NCBI RefSeq assembly: GCF_019991125.1
Contig: NZ_JAGENB010000004.1
Coordinates: 390,742-454,741, forward strand
DNA: 64,000 nt
Reading direction: 5' to 3'
Source of the DNA: Phyllobacterium calauticae
GTDB lineage: Bacteria; Pseudomonadota; Alphaproteobacteria; Rhizobiales; Rhizobiaceae
The translations under genes and the position numbers were made by a program. Position 1 is the first letter of the stretch; every line of letters begins with the position of its first letter. Under the pieces are notes generated by a model. The model was not told the DNA's origin. It did not search any database and was given only the letters and a program-made list of their open reading frames with translations. Below are positions 35,913 to 44,881 of this stretch, piece after piece.

Positions 35913-36377
35913 TCAGACGGTCCTGAAGGCCGCGTTCCGAAGACGCAACTGGCTGATGAAGCCGGTTTCCGGATCGGTCCAGGAGCCGAATTCCAGCACC
36001 CCACGCGCGATGATTGGCGCATTGAACTGCACGAAGGTCTGCTTGGCCGAGAGATAGACGACCATGATATTGTCCGGCCAGTCGGCGTCTGAGGAACAGA
36101 ACGGGCAGAGCGACATCGGGATTTCCGTCAGGACGAAAAATGCGGCCTCCGCCTTCAGTGGCGGCGCCATGAAGCCGCTGATGGCAATCTCCTGACCGCT
36201 CAACTGCTTCACCTTGTCGGAAAATTCGAGACCGAGCGGACCAAAGCTTTTGTAGAGCTCGCCGAAGCCCAGTTTTTCGGCAGCGCTTGCGCCTACGGCA
36301 ATGCCCATGAAAGGCAAGACCGCAGCGGCCGTGAGCAGCGCCCGACGACCAATAGCAAAGGTCTTCTTCTCCGTCAT
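35913..36377 (-). CDS. DUF3299-like periplasmic protein with twin-arginine-like signal
   Basis: 154 residues. The ATG at 36377 has AAGGAG 6 nt upstream; a longer frame to 36560 would run into the phosphatase gene. Residues 7-32 (FAIGRRALLTAAAVLPFMGI...ASA) form a signal peptide with paired arginines, possibly Tat-dependent. The mature domain has ISGFMAPPL and the motif CPFC (Cys91, Cys94) followed by SSDADWPDN, the arrangement in DUF3299-type proteins. The Cys pair may bind metal or be redox-active. It lies between the alkaline phosphatase and an ABC transporter with a His-rich loop, which suggests metal delivery to periplasmic enzymes. Confidence 0.75.
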   Translation of the reverse strand: MTEKKTFAIGRRALLTAAAVLPFMGIAVGASAAEKLGFGELYKSFGPLGLEFSDKVKQLSGQEIAISGFMAPPLKAEAAFFVLTEIPMSLCPFCSSDADWPDNIMVVYLSAKQTFVQFNAPIIARGVLEFGSWTDPETGFISQLRLRNAAFRTV

Positions 36378-36398
36378 CGCAATCTCCTTAAACGGGAA

Positions 36399-36423
36399 GA
36401 CAGGCGGCTTTCGGCCGCCTGTC
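36399..36423 (-). terminator. Hairpin downstream of the alkaline phosphatase gene
   Basis: GACAGGCGGC (36399-36408) pairs with GCCGCCTGTC (36414-36423), 10-bp stem, 5-nt loop, about 20 nt after the phosphatase stop codon on the minus strand. It is followed by TTCCCGTTT rather than a clean T-run, so read-through into the next genes is likely. Confidence 0.6.
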
Positions 36424-36444
36424 CTGTTGGTCAGCTGGACAGAT

Positions 36445-38199
36445 TTACATCTTTGACGCGCCGAGCGCGAAAGCGTCGGCGAGGACACGATAGACGTCGC
36501 TCTGTTCCATGTAACCACGGAAGCCTTCTGCACCCGGGCCAACGGCCTGCAGCACGACATCGTCTACCGCATGAACGCCGCTATCCTCATCGCGCGGGAT
36601 GTTGCCCTGGACAAAGACGGCACCCGGCACGTCCTTGTAAGCTTCGTTGGCGACGTATTCCTTCTTCTCGTTCTGGATCGCCGGAACGAAAGGACCATCG
36701 AGCTTCGGACGGAAGGTCTCGTAGTGGTCAGGACCGTTGTTGGCCGCGATGAACAGACGGCGGGAGACATCGATGCGGTCCGGATAACCGTCCCCGTCTT
36801 TGTCCTCGTAGTTCGGGAAGCCCGCGGCGGCATAGGTGCCGACCTTGTCGCGCATTTCCGTGCCCGGCTTATCGTCATCGACGGTGCCGATGATCGAAAC
36901 GCCATGGGTATGGTCACCGGTGACGACGATCAGCGTATCCGGATTCTTCGCCTGGAATTCGCGTGCAGCCGCGATGGCCTTGTCGAATTCGATCGTATCA
37001 ACCAAAGCGCGATCCCAATCGAGGGGATGGCTCATCTTGTCGATGGATGCAGCCTCCACCATCAGGAAGAAGCCATCCGGATTCTTCGACAGCCTGTCGA
37101 GCGCCACCTTGGTCATATCGACCAGGCCCGGCTGGTTGGGAAACTTGTCGACGGTACCCTTTTTGAGGAATTCGCGATCGAGCGTGACGTCGAGGTTGCC
37201 GGTGTGGAAGAGGCCGAGCAGCTTGCCCTGGTTCGAGCCGGCCGCGGCGGCCAGTTCATTCTTGTCGGTGGCGAGGGCGTAACCGGCCTCCTTGAAGAGC
37301 GCGATGTAGTCCTTGTCGTCCTTGCGCTTCGAACCGGGCACGTCCTTGGCCAGGAAGTAGGCCGAGCCACCACCGAGCAGCACGTCCGGCTTGACGTTGT
37401 ACATCATGCCGACGATGTCGGCCTTGTCAGAGCGCTTGCGCGTATGGGAAACGAGCGCGGCAGGTGTCGCGTCCTGGACTTCGGATGTCGTCACGATGCC
37501 GAGCGACTTCTTGCCGGTGCGGCGCAGAGCCTCACCGATCGTTTCGACCTTGGGGTCGTCCTGGCTGGCCGGCGTGCGGTCAGCATAGACGCCGAGCGCG
37601 TTTACCGCGGACTTGTGGCCGGTCATATAGGCCGACATGGTGTTGGCGCTGTCGGTAGCGATGGCCGAGGTCGAGGAGGTGCCGATGAAGGCGACGGGCG
37701 GAATGTCATCCATGGCAAGGCGGCCATTGGCCTTTCCCTCGGTCATGCCCTTGGACATGAGGCGGGCACCGGTGCGATGCGCAACGGAAAGGCCGTCACC
37801 CAAAAGGAAGATGATGTTCTTGGCCTTGGGCGTGTCAGACGTTGTGTATACATCCCAGCCGACCGACTTCTTCTCATCGCCAGCCGATACCTCGACCTTG
37901 TACTGGCCGGGCTTTGCAAGCTTGATGTCGCGCAGGATGAGCGCGGATCCGAGTACCTTGTCTTCAGCGCCCTTCTCCTCGGCGACGAATTGGGCGGTCT
38001 TGCCGAAAACGGCGTCGTAGCTCTCGCCGTTGATCGTGACTTTCACGTCTTCCGGCTTCACGACCTTGCTGAATTCAACCTTGAAATCGAATGGCGAGCC
38101 TGCAAGGACCGTGGCCCGGTCCAGCGGATAGATCGTTGTCGCATGGGCTGCCCCGGACAAGAGTGCCGCCGACGCCACCGCAAGAAAAAGTTTACGCAT
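36445..38199 (-). CDS. Alkaline phosphatase, PhoA family, with extra N-terminal domain
   Basis: 584 residues. Signal peptide 1-20 (MRKLFLAVASAALLSGAAHA). Residues about 22-120 form a beta-rich domain (ATVLAGSPFDFKVEFSKVV, VTINGESYDAVFG) absent from E. coli PhoA. The catalytic domain begins at NIIFLLGDGLS (Asp135 metal ligand) and has the phosphoserine motif TDSANTMSAYMTGHKS (Asp183, nucleophile Ser184). Further metal ligands lie in VVTGDHTHG and NGPDHYETF. It releases phosphate from organic esters in the periplasm and needs zinc and magnesium. A PHO-box-like repeat and a -10 element lie upstream. Confidence 0.92.
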   Translation of the reverse strand: MRKLFLAVASAALLSGAAHATTIYPLDRATVLAGSPFDFKVEFSKVVKPEDVKVTINGESYDAVFGKTAQFVAEEKGAEDKVLGSALILRDIKLAKPGQYKVEVSAGDEKKSVGWDVYTTSDTPKAKNIIFLLGDGLSVAHRTGARLMSKGMTEGKANGRLAMDDIPPVAFIGTSSTSAIATDSANTMSAYMTGHKSAVNALGVYADRTPASQDDPKVETIGEALRRTGKKSLGIVTTSEVQDATPAALVSHTRKRSDKADIVGMMYNVKPDVLLGGGSAYFLAKDVPGSKRKDDKDYIALFKEAGYALATDKNELAAAAGSNQGKLLGLFHTGNLDVTLDREFLKKGTVDKFPNQPGLVDMTKVALDRLSKNPDGFFLMVEAASIDKMSHPLDWDRALVDTIEFDKAIAAAREFQAKNPDTLIVVTGDHTHGVSIIGTVDDDKPGTEMRDKVGTYAAAGFPNYEDKDGDGYPDRIDVSRRLFIAANNGPDHYETFRPKLDGPFVPAIQNEKKEYVANEAYKDVPGAVFVQGNIPRDEDSGVHAVDDVVLQAVGPGAEGFRGYMEQSDVYRVLADAFALGASKM

Positions 38200-38247
38200 T
38201 TCATACCCCCAACTTGGTTAGCTTCCCCTCTCCTTTATAAATCCCGG

Positions 38248-38265
38248 ATGACAGCCAGATGAAAT
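38248..38265 (-). promoter_or_regulatory. PHO-box-like site upstream of the alkaline phosphatase gene
   Basis: On the minus strand: ATTTCAT-CTGG-CTGTCAT, i.e. two 7-mers with 4-bp spacing, the 11-bp direct-repeat layout of PhoB sites (consensus CTGTCAT). The promoter-proximal copy is a perfect CTGTCAT, the distal one matches 5 of 7. A -10-like TTTATAAA follows 6 bp later, and the start codon is about 48 bp downstream. Position and sequence fit activation by PhoB under phosphate starvation. Confidence 0.7.
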
Positions 38266-38832
38266 CACGCCGGTTTTTACAACCCGTGAGTTCACAGGAT
38301 GCAACGATCGCTGCAGCTTTATTTCAGAACTTGCGGTGGGGCGCTGTCATGTCTGAAGCCCACGGCCGCACATATTTGCGCAGCGCCTTAAGACTCTGAA
38401 AAGTCTCGCGCCCTGCGTGTTCATCTACATACAACGGACAAATGGCCGAGCCGTTTCGGGCTAAATTGAATCCGTCAAACAGCAGATTTAATGATTTGAG
38501 GTGGAGGAGAAACTTGTAGAGGGATCCGCGAAACCCGGTGATCAGAGACCAGCTGTACAAAATCGCCGGTGATCGGAAAAAACGATCGTTTGTTGTTTCC
38601 GCCAAAAGGCGTATCCGCAAATTGGATAAGTTCCTTTGTAAATGCCGATGAGAGCCTGTTTGAGATCGTTTCGATTCGAGGCAATAATTCCGCAATCGCT
38701 CATCCAGGTCTTTGAAATCAACAATACAATGATCGCTTTGATGGGATACGAACCGAAAAGTCCGTGGAGTTTCTTTGCCCGCCGTCGAACGATGTTTCTG
38801 ACGCATCTTATTGCAGAAACCGCAAGATAATA
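38266..38832. other. Intergenic region between phosphate and iron blocks; no convincing gene
   Basis: About 570 bp between two divergent promoters. A frame of 174 codons exists on the minus strand (38324-38848), but it has no recognisable domain, no ribosome-binding site, and its start lies inside the iron box. Composition is AT-richer than the flanks. It could be a decayed gene. Confidence 0.4.
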
Positions 38833-38847
38833 TGATTGAATATGTCA
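38833..38847 (+). promoter_or_regulatory. IRO-box-like site (TGA-N9-TCA), candidate RirA operator
   Basis: TGATTGAATATGTCA lies 54 bp upstream of the siderophore-binding-protein start codon. TGA-N9-TCA is the described IRO motif bound by RirA, the iron-responsive repressor of Rhizobiales. It lies in an AT-rich stretch suited to a promoter. The motif is short, so chance occurrence is possible, but position and gene function agree. Confidence 0.6.
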
Positions 38848-38900
38848 TGTTTATTGGCTAAAGCGGTATACAGTTACACGCAGTCAGGAAAGATGCCGTC

Positions 38901-39866
38901 ATGTTTGGTAAGGGCCTCAAGTCTCTTTGTGCAATCGGTTTGCTCGGCCTTCTAACCGCAGCATCGGCGTCGGCCGACAATGCAAAAACATTGTCAATTG
39001 TCGATGATCGTGGAACCACCATCGAAGTTCCCGCTAATCCCAAGCGTATCGCCTCCATTTCCTACTTTGCTACCGACGTGGCATTTGCGCTTGGCGTCAA
39101 ACCGGTCGCAACGACCTATATGGCAGCCGGCCGCGAGCCCGATTTTCTTCTCGGCCTGACAAAGCAGATCAAACAGATCGGCCAGCGTGCCAAACCCAAT
39201 CTGGAACTGCTGTCGGAAGCAAAGCCCGACATCATCATTGCCATGCGCCGCTACACGATTGGCAATGCCGAGCAATTGCAGAAGATCGCACCCTACGTGG
39301 CCTACAATATGGAGCTTTTGAGCGAAAGCGATCGCGAGATTTCCCAGCTTGCACAGGTGCTGGGCAAGCAGGAACGCGGTACGGAACTCAATGCCGCTTT
39401 CCGGCAGCACCTTGCCGAGTACAGCACCAAAGCGCCGAAGGACGTGCATCCGCGCTTTCAGATCATGTGGGCCGGAGATACGCCATGGTCCTTCCACACG
39501 GAGAATACAACGGCCTCGATCGTTGCCGCGCTTGGCGGTGACAACATTGCGGGACCGATGCGCCAAGGCGGGCCGTTCGGTGTGGAGCTGAGCCTTGAGA
39601 CCATGCTTGAAAAAGACCCGGAGGTCATTTTCGTCTATGATTCCGGTCCGGATCGTCCGCACGAGAACAATCCGATCTGGAAGCAGCTTTCGGCGGTCAA
39701 GAATGGCCGCGTTTTCTATGTCGGTGATCATTGGGTTGAAGCCAATGGTCCGATAGCCCGCGAAATCGTTTTGCGTGAAGCGGCACACTATCTGTATCCG
39801 GAGACCTTTCCAAAGGTGGATGTCAAAGCCGAGGCGGCAAAATTGATCCCTGCCGATATCCAGTAG
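38901..39866 (+). CDS. Iron-siderophore ABC transporter substrate-binding protein (FecB/FepB type)
   Basis: 321 residues, SD AGGAAAG before the ATG. Signal peptide 1-27 (AIGLLGLLTAASASA). Mature part of the class III binding-protein family: TLSIVDDRGTTIEVPANPKRI, DVAFALGVKPVATTY, LELLSEAKPDIII, then VFYVGDHWVEANGPIAREIV near the end. Binds a ferric siderophore or other iron chelate in the periplasm. It is the first gene of a four-gene importer operon behind an IRO box. The siderophore type cannot be read from the sequence, and no TonB receptor gene is in the window. Confidence 0.92.
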   Translation: MFGKGLKSLCAIGLLGLLTAASASADNAKTLSIVDDRGTTIEVPANPKRIASISYFATDVAFALGVKPVATTYMAAGREPDFLLGLTKQIKQIGQRAKPNLELLSEAKPDIIIAMRRYTIGNAEQLQKIAPYVAYNMELLSESDREISQLAQVLGKQERGTELNAAFRQHLAEYSTKAPKDVHPRFQIMWAGDTPWSFHTENTTASIVAALGGDNIAGPMRQGGPFGVELSLETMLEKDPEVIFVYDSGPDRPHENNPIWKQLSAVKNGRVFYVGDHWVEANGPIAREIVLREAAHYLYPETFPKVDVKAEAAKLIPADIQ

Positions 39867-39876
39867 CGATATCTCC

Positions 39877-40902
39877 TTGGCACGGCGGCACGCAGCAGGC
39901 ATGGGACGGTCATTGGTCGTGACCACACTCATCGTGGCGGCAACCCTGTTTGTGATTGTTACCGGCCTGCTCGTCGGGGCCAAACCGCTTGGACTGTCCA
40001 AACTGTGGCCGGTGCTCCTGTCGCCGGATGGAAAGATCGATTCCATTCTTGTCTGGTCGCTGCGCCTGCCCCGCAGCCTTGCTGCCGTCGTTGCCGGTGC
40101 TGGCCTCGCCGTCTCGGGGTATCTCCTGCAGGCGCTGACCCGCAATCCGCTGGCTGGTCCCGATATTACCGGCGTTGCATCGGGCGCGGTGGCACCCATC
40201 GTCTTCTGTTTCGTATTCCTGCCATGGATTTCGTCGGTGTATTATCCCTTTGTCGGACTGGCAGGCGGTTTGGCCGCCGCTTCCGTCACCCTTTGGGTAT
40301 CGCGCGGCGGCGAGGGACGACCACTGCATCTTGCACTCGGTGGCATCAGCATCTCCCTTTTCCTGGGCGCGGCAACGACCTATGTGCTGCTCTTGAGCGG
40401 ACCGCAAGCGCCATCCCTGCTCTTCTGGCTGTCCGGTGGTTTTCAAGGCAGATCGTGGCCGCACCTTCTATACATGACACCGTGGGTGCTCGGCGGCCTG
40501 GCCGGCGCCTTTGCGTGCCACCGCATCATCGGCATGCTTGCTCTGAGTGAACATGCATCCATTGGCATGGGACTGAACATGCGTTTCTGGAAACCGGTCC
40601 TGCTGCTGTTCGCCGTGCTTCCCGTTGCAGGTGTCGCGCCGATCGCCGGGCCGGTTGCCTTTGTCGGCCTTGTCTCGCCGCACATCGCCCGCCTGCTCAA
40701 ACCGCATAACATCGGCTGGTCCATTGCGCTGACCGCGGCCATCGGTGCGTTGATGGTCGTGACTGCCGACGTCATCGCACGCAGCGTCGCCTTACCGCGC
40801 GAGCTGCCAGTGGGTATTATCACAGCGCTGCTCGGGGGCCCCTTCTTTATCTATCTGGTCCAGACACGCCGCTTTTCGCTGAAAGGCGGGCAGTCACGAT
40901 GA
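39877..40902 (+). CDS. Iron-siderophore ABC transporter permease (FecCD family)
   Basis: 341 residues from a TTG at 39877; an ATG at 39901 would give 333 residues, and neither has a clear ribosome-binding site. Many membrane segments (about nine to ten), LRLPRSLAAVVAGAGLAVSGYLLQALTRNPLAGPDI (first half read as two segments) and GPVAFVGLVSPHIARLL, both hallmarks of FecCD permeases. It overlaps the next permease gene by 4 nt, and the two are expected to form a heterodimer. Confidence 0.92.
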   Translation: MARRHAAGMGRSLVVTTLIVAATLFVIVTGLLVGAKPLGLSKLWPVLLSPDGKIDSILVWSLRLPRSLAAVVAGAGLAVSGYLLQALTRNPLAGPDITGVASGAVAPIVFCFVFLPWISSVYYPFVGLAGGLAAASVTLWVSRGGEGRPLHLALGGISISLFLGAATTYVLLLSGPQAPSLLFWLSGGFQGRSWPHLLYMTPWVLGGLAGAFACHRIIGMLALSEHASIGMGLNMRFWKPVLLLFAVLPVAGVAPIAGPVAFVGLVSPHIARLLKPHNIGWSIALTAAIGALMVVTADVIARSVALPRELPVGIITALLGGPFFIYLVQTRRFSLKGGQSR

Positions 40903-41933
40903 CCGTGTCCGCTCCCGTTCACCGCCCTTCCCTGTTTGGACCATTGTTGGCGCTGCTCGCCATGATGGTGCTCGTCCTTGTCGCCGCGGTGTTTCTGGGC
41001 GTTGCCGACATTCCGCCTGGAGATGTAGCAGCCGTCCTGACCGGACATGGCTCCGATGAAGCCAGATCGATCATTCTGGATATCCGGCTGCCGCGCATTG
41101 TCACCGGTATCCTGGCCGGGATTCATTTTGCCGTGGCTGGCCTCCTGCTGCAGACCATCACCCGCAATCCGCTCGCCGATCCGTCCATCATGGGGATTTC
41201 ACAGGGCGCGACCCTGGCCGTCACCGTCTTCCTTGTCTTCACCGTTTACATCTCTGAGCCGGGCTCCAACACGCTTGCCGCGCTGCCCCTTGCATGGCTT
41301 CCCGCGATCGGCACACTGGGCGGCATGGCAGCGGGCGGCCTTATCTACGTCCTCGCCTTCCGGCTTGATTTGGGGCCGCTCCGGATTACGCTTTGCGGCA
41401 TTGCAATCGGTGCCGTGTTGCATGCCGCCGCGATTGGACTGATTGCCGGCTGGGGCTCGGCGCGCATTGAAATCCTGCTGGAATGGCTGTCCGGCAGCCT
41501 TTATGCGCGCAGCTGGACCCACGCCCTGTTCCTTGTGCCTTTCACAATCGCCGGGCTCGCAGCGCTCCCGGCCCTGCGGCGTTCCATAGACCTGCTGCGG
41601 TTCGACCCCACGGTCGCGCGCTCCTTCGGCCTCTCCTATCGCAAACAGTTTTCAATCGTCCTGCTGTTGTCGTGCGCACTTGCGGCAAGTGCGGTCGGTG
41701 CCGTTGGCCCCATCATCTTTGTCGGTCTTGTCGTTCCCCATCTCGCCCGTTTTTTGGTGGGCCGTCATTTCGCCCTTGTGCTGCCGCTGACCATTGCCCT
41801 TGGCGCATTTATCGTCACGCTGGGTGATCTCCTCGGCCGGCTGCTCGGGCAGGCCGAAGAGATTCCGATCGGGGTGATCACGGCCCTGTTCGGTGTGCCT
41901 GTATTGATCGCACTCCTGCGCAAAATACCTTGA
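40899..41933 (+). CDS. Iron-siderophore ABC transporter permease (FecCD family)
   Basis: 344 residues, multi-pass. First helix LLALLAMMVLVLVAAVFLGV; then RLPRIVTGILAG, LLQTITRNPLADPSIMGI, FVGLVVPHLARFLVG, GEEIPIG-like QAEEIPIGVITALFGVPV at the C-terminus. It is the second subunit of the channel and overlaps the previous gene by 4 nt (ATGA). Confidence 0.92.
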   Translation: MTVSAPVHRPSLFGPLLALLAMMVLVLVAAVFLGVADIPPGDVAAVLTGHGSDEARSIILDIRLPRIVTGILAGIHFAVAGLLLQTITRNPLADPSIMGISQGATLAVTVFLVFTVYISEPGSNTLAALPLAWLPAIGTLGGMAAGGLIYVLAFRLDLGPLRITLCGIAIGAVLHAAAIGLIAGWGSARIEILLEWLSGSLYARSWTHALFLVPFTIAGLAALPALRRSIDLLRFDPTVARSFGLSYRKQFSIVLLLSCALAASAVGAVGPIIFVGLVVPHLARFLVGRHFALVLPLTIALGAFIVTLGDLLGRLLGQAEEIPIGVITALFGVPVLIALLRKIP

Positions 41934-41941
41934 GGACCAGA

Positions 41942-42751
41942 ATGCCCCTTTCCTGCTCGCAACTGTCGGTTTTTTATGGTCGCCGCAAGGCGTTGAACAG
42001 CTTCAACCTTGATCTGAAGCCCGGAGAGATACGGGCCCTCATCGGCCCCAACGGTTCCGGCAAAAGCACCGCGCTTCAGGCAATTGCCGGCTTGATCACG
42101 TCGCACGAGGGGCAGGTGGAAATCAACGGCAAGCCTGCCAGAGAAATGTCGCGGCGGACCTTGGCAAAACAGCTGGCGTTCTTGCCGCAGCAGCCGTCGG
42201 CTCCGGACGAGATGACCGTCGAACAGCTTGTGCGGCAAGGCCGCTATCCCCATGTCGGTCTGTTTCGCAGCTACAGCAGTCACGATGAACGGGCGATAGA
42301 ATGGGCGTTGGAAAGCACGGGGCTGGCCAATCTGGCGGACCGGAGCCTGCACGAATTGTCCGGGGGCGAACGGCAGCGCGCCTGGATATCGGCGGCGCTT
42401 GCCCAGGAAGCCCAAATCCTGCTGCTGGACGAGCCTACATCCTTCCTCGATATCGGCTTTCAGGTGGAAGTGCTCAATCTGGTGCACCGCCTCAGCCGCG
42501 AAAGAGGCGTGACAATCATCATAGCCATTCACGACATCAACCAGGCCATCTCGATCAGCGACCGCATTTCTCTATTGGAAAAGGGCCATCTGCTCTTCGA
42601 CGGCGAACCGGACGAGCTCGCCGGGAGCGGGCTCATCGAGAAGGTATTCCGCGTGCGGGGCAATTTTGTCCGCATCGCGCCCGGCAGCCGCCCTCATTTC
42701 GATATCGAGTTCATCCGGTCCCAAATTACGGTTTCACCAGCCGGAAAATGA
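41942..42751 (+). CDS. Iron-siderophore ABC transporter ATP-binding protein (FecE/FhuC type)
   Basis: 269 residues from the ATG at 41942, which has GAGGA 5 nt upstream; a TTG at 41930 overlapping the permease stop is less likely. Walker A GPNGSGKST, Q-loop LPQQPSAPDEMTVEQLV, RQGRYPH (typical of FecE/FhuC), signature LSGGERQRAW, Walker B LLLDEPTSFLD, H-loop IAIHDINQA. The 3' end overlaps the convergent methyltransferase gene by 26 bp. Confidence 0.93.
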   Translation: MPLSCSQLSVFYGRRKALNSFNLDLKPGEIRALIGPNGSGKSTALQAIAGLITSHEGQVEINGKPAREMSRRTLAKQLAFLPQQPSAPDEMTVEQLVRQGRYPHVGLFRSYSSHDERAIEWALESTGLANLADRSLHELSGGERQRAWISAALAQEAQILLLDEPTSFLDIGFQVEVLNLVHRLSRERGVTIIIAIHDINQAISISDRISLLEKGHLLFDGEPDELAGSGLIEKVFRVRGNFVRIAPGSRPHFDIEFIRSQITVSPAGK

Positions 42752-43406
42752 CCTTGGTCTGCGTGTAATAGGTAAGCGCATCGGCAAAATCCGGCATCCA
42801 GCCATCGGCGACAAAGGGAATGAAGCCGTCAAACTCGAGTTTGCGCGCCGATACCTCGAACCCAGCACCCTCAAACACCCGGGCATAGTCAGTAATGGAG
42901 CGATCCTGCACGACCGTGTTGGTCTTCTCAGCAACAAGGTCACGCCATTTCGGCCACAACGGATTATCCGTATGGCAACCGGTGACCGCGTAGTAAACAC
43001 CCCCGGGCTTCAGACTCCGCCATATATCGCGCGCATGCGCTTCGATGTCGGCAACGAGATAGATCACCTCATGGCTGATCGCCAGATCGAACTCGCCATC
43101 CCAGCCCTCGACATGGGCGGCGGCCTGGTACTGAACGGGCAGATTACCCTTGAGGTCATTGGCCCTTGCGATTGATTGCTCGGCAATATCAACTCCGAGG
43201 GCCTTGCGAAACGGCCGGATTGCGTAGAGGTGGCGCAGCAGTCCACCTTGATTGCAGCCGAAATCCAGCACTGCCTTTCCGGAAAGATCCCGTTCCGGTA
43301 AAAGGCCGATCAAATGCCGCCAGATCGGCGCATGCCCGTCGGCCATGGCATCCTCGGCGTCAGGATCAATGTACCACGTGCTGATTTTTGGTGTGCTGCT
43401 GTGCAT
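42726..43406 (-). CDS. Class I SAM-dependent methyltransferase
   Basis: 226 residues, SD GGAG before the ATG. Motif I is VLDFGCNQGGLLRHL, followed by the acidic residue of motif II in LGVDIAEQSI, then FDLAISHEVIYLV (motif IV region) and LKPGGVYYAVTG (motif post). It is a Rossmann-fold methyltransferase with no visible substrate domain. The gene is convergent with, and overlaps, the iron-transport ATPase gene. A role in siderophore chemistry is conceivable but unsupported. Confidence 0.85.
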   Translation of the reverse strand: MHSSTPKISTWYIDPDAEDAMADGHAPIWRHLIGLLPERDLSGKAVLDFGCNQGGLLRHLYAIRPFRKALGVDIAEQSIARANDLKGNLPVQYQAAAHVEGWDGEFDLAISHEVIYLVADIEAHARDIWRSLKPGGVYYAVTGCHTDNPLWPKWRDLVAEKTNTVVQDRSITDYARVFEGAGFEVSARKLEFDGFIPFVADGWMPDFADALTYYTQTKVIFRLVKP

Positions 43407-43520
43407 GGGAATCTCCGGTCATGTGTTGATGCACTTTTACACATTCCCGGAGGAGCACAACAGGAACTGCGGCAACATTGTTGCCTGCCAGACGGATAAA
43501 TGTTGCGGGCTTCTGGTCAT

Positions 43521-44714
43521 TCACCCCGCTTCCCGGCCCCGGCTGTAGTCTTCAGACGAAACCTTCTCCATCCAGGTTACGGTGTTGCCATCGAGTGCCT
43601 CCGATATCGCAAAATGCACCATCGGTTGATCAGCCGTCGCACCGTGCCAATGTTTTACCATCGGTGGAATCCAGACAACGTCGCCCGGCTCCATGAGCTG
43701 GACCATACCGCCTTCTTTCTGAACCCAGCCCTTCCCCGAAACAACGAAGAGTGTCTGGCCGAGGGGGTGCATATGCCAGGCCGTATGGGCACCCGGTTCG
43801 AATGATACGGTAGCCCCGCCTATGCGGGCAGCGCCGTCGCCCTTGTAGGCAGATGACACCTGGACCTTGCCGGTGAAGCGTTCCTCGGGGCCGCTCACAG
43901 GTTGGCTGCCGTGCTTGATTACTTTGATATCGGCACCGGCTGGTATATGCGCGGCGGCGGCGTCCCTGCTTGCCAAAACCGTTTTGAGAACTGGCACCGC
44001 AGACATGGCACGCGGCCAACCGGCATAGAATCCGGCATGGGTAATGGCTTCAGCCGCCTCTTCCCGTGTCAGTCCGTTATCCATGGCACGGCCCAGATGG
44101 AACGCCAGTTGGTCGAGTTGCCCCATCGCTATCAGCGCTGTCATCGTAACCAGGCTCCGGTCGCGGGCCGACAGATCCGGGCGTTGCCACAGATCGCCGA
44201 ACAGTGCCCGGTTGGTGAGATCGGCAAGGGCGGGCGCGGTCGGCGCCACGTTGGCAGCCACGGACGCGCTACGGGCAGCTTCTGCCGCAGCATCTAGCTG
44301 GATAAGTGCATCGTCGCTATCCCTGACGGGCGCGATCTTCAGCTCGTCAAAGACCTTCTTGATCTCTGCCACAGCCGACATCGCATTGGGCCAGCCGGAA
44401 TAGAATGCCAGGTGCGTGACCACTTCGCCCACTTCCCGAGCCTCGACGCCGTTTTCCAGCGCCCGCTTCACATGGTTGGCCAGAACGTGCCCCTTCCCGG
44501 TCGAGATCAGCACGGAAATGGTGACCAGGCTGCGGTCACGCGGGCTCAGATCCCTGCGCTTCCACACTTCGCCGAACAGAACATCATCGGTGAAATGGCC
44601 AAGCCCGGGCGCAACGTCGTAGACAGCCGGCGGAGCCACGCGGGGGTTCTGCTGCGCTTCAGCGCCCGTGGCTGCGAATGCCGACATAGCAAGACTTGTG
44701 GCGATGGCTTTCAC
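43521..44714 (-). CDS. Secreted double carboxymuconolactone-decarboxylase-like protein with C-terminal cupin
   Basis: 397 residues, GTG start with AAGGAG 7 nt upstream. A signal peptide ([16 protein letters not shown]) is followed by two CMD/AhpD-like repeats: [20 protein letters not shown] near residue 48 and [20 protein letters not shown] near residue 170, each ending [22 protein letters not shown]. Residues about 290-385 form a cupin with metal ligands [14 protein letters not shown] and VKHWHGA. CMD repeats of this type lack the Cys-x-x-Cys of AhpD, so a peroxidase role is unlikely. Divergent from a LysR gene, its likely regulator. The reaction is unknown. Confidence 0.85.
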   Translation of the reverse strand: MKAIATSLAMSAFAATGAEAQQNPRVAPPAVYDVAPGLGHFTDDVLFGEVWKRRDLSPRDRSLVTISVLISTGKGHVLANHVKRALENGVEAREVGEVVTHLAFYSGWPNAMSAVAEIKKVFDELKIAPVRDSDDALIQLDAAAEAARSASVAANVAPTAPALADLTNRALFGDLWQRPDLSARDRSLVTMTALIAMGQLDQLAFHLGRAMDNGLTREEAAEAITHAGFYAGWPRAMSAVPVLKTVLASRDAAAAHIPAGADIKVIKHGSQPVSGPEERFTGKVQVSSAYKGDGAARIGGATVSFEPGAHTAWHMHPLGQTLFVVSGKGWVQKEGGMVQLMEPGDVVWIPPMVKHWHGATADQPMVHFAISEALDGNTVTWMEKVSSEDYSRGREAG

Positions 44715-44881
44715 GGTGCTTCTCCTTGTTGGTAGATCCGGCGGCTCCTGGAATCGCCGATGGCCTGAGTTCTACGTGGGCATGGCGCGGGGCGCCGCCG
44801 GGCATTGAGGCGAACTTACTCCTAGCCGATTAGCTCGACTAGATGCTAAGAACCAATTGGACTTATATTGAGGATTCATCA

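Noticed and set aside
36571..38262. 563-codon open frame on the plus strand
   Set aside because: It lies wholly antisense to the alkaline phosphatase gene, whose motifs are unmistakable. The frame is a by-product of GC-rich codon bias.
38635..38649. 15-mer TTTGTAAATGCCGAT shared with 59624-59638
   Set aside because: In 64 kb on two strands a few exact 15-bp matches are expected by chance, and the flanks are unrelated.
38324..38848. 174-codon frame on the minus strand between phosphatase and iron genes
   Set aside because: No recognisable domain, its ATG lies in the iron box, and no SD. It may be decayed DNA, so I list the region as intergenic.
38994..40199. 401-codon open frame on the minus strand
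   Set aside because: Antisense to the siderophore-binding-protein gene; no domain or ribosome-binding site.
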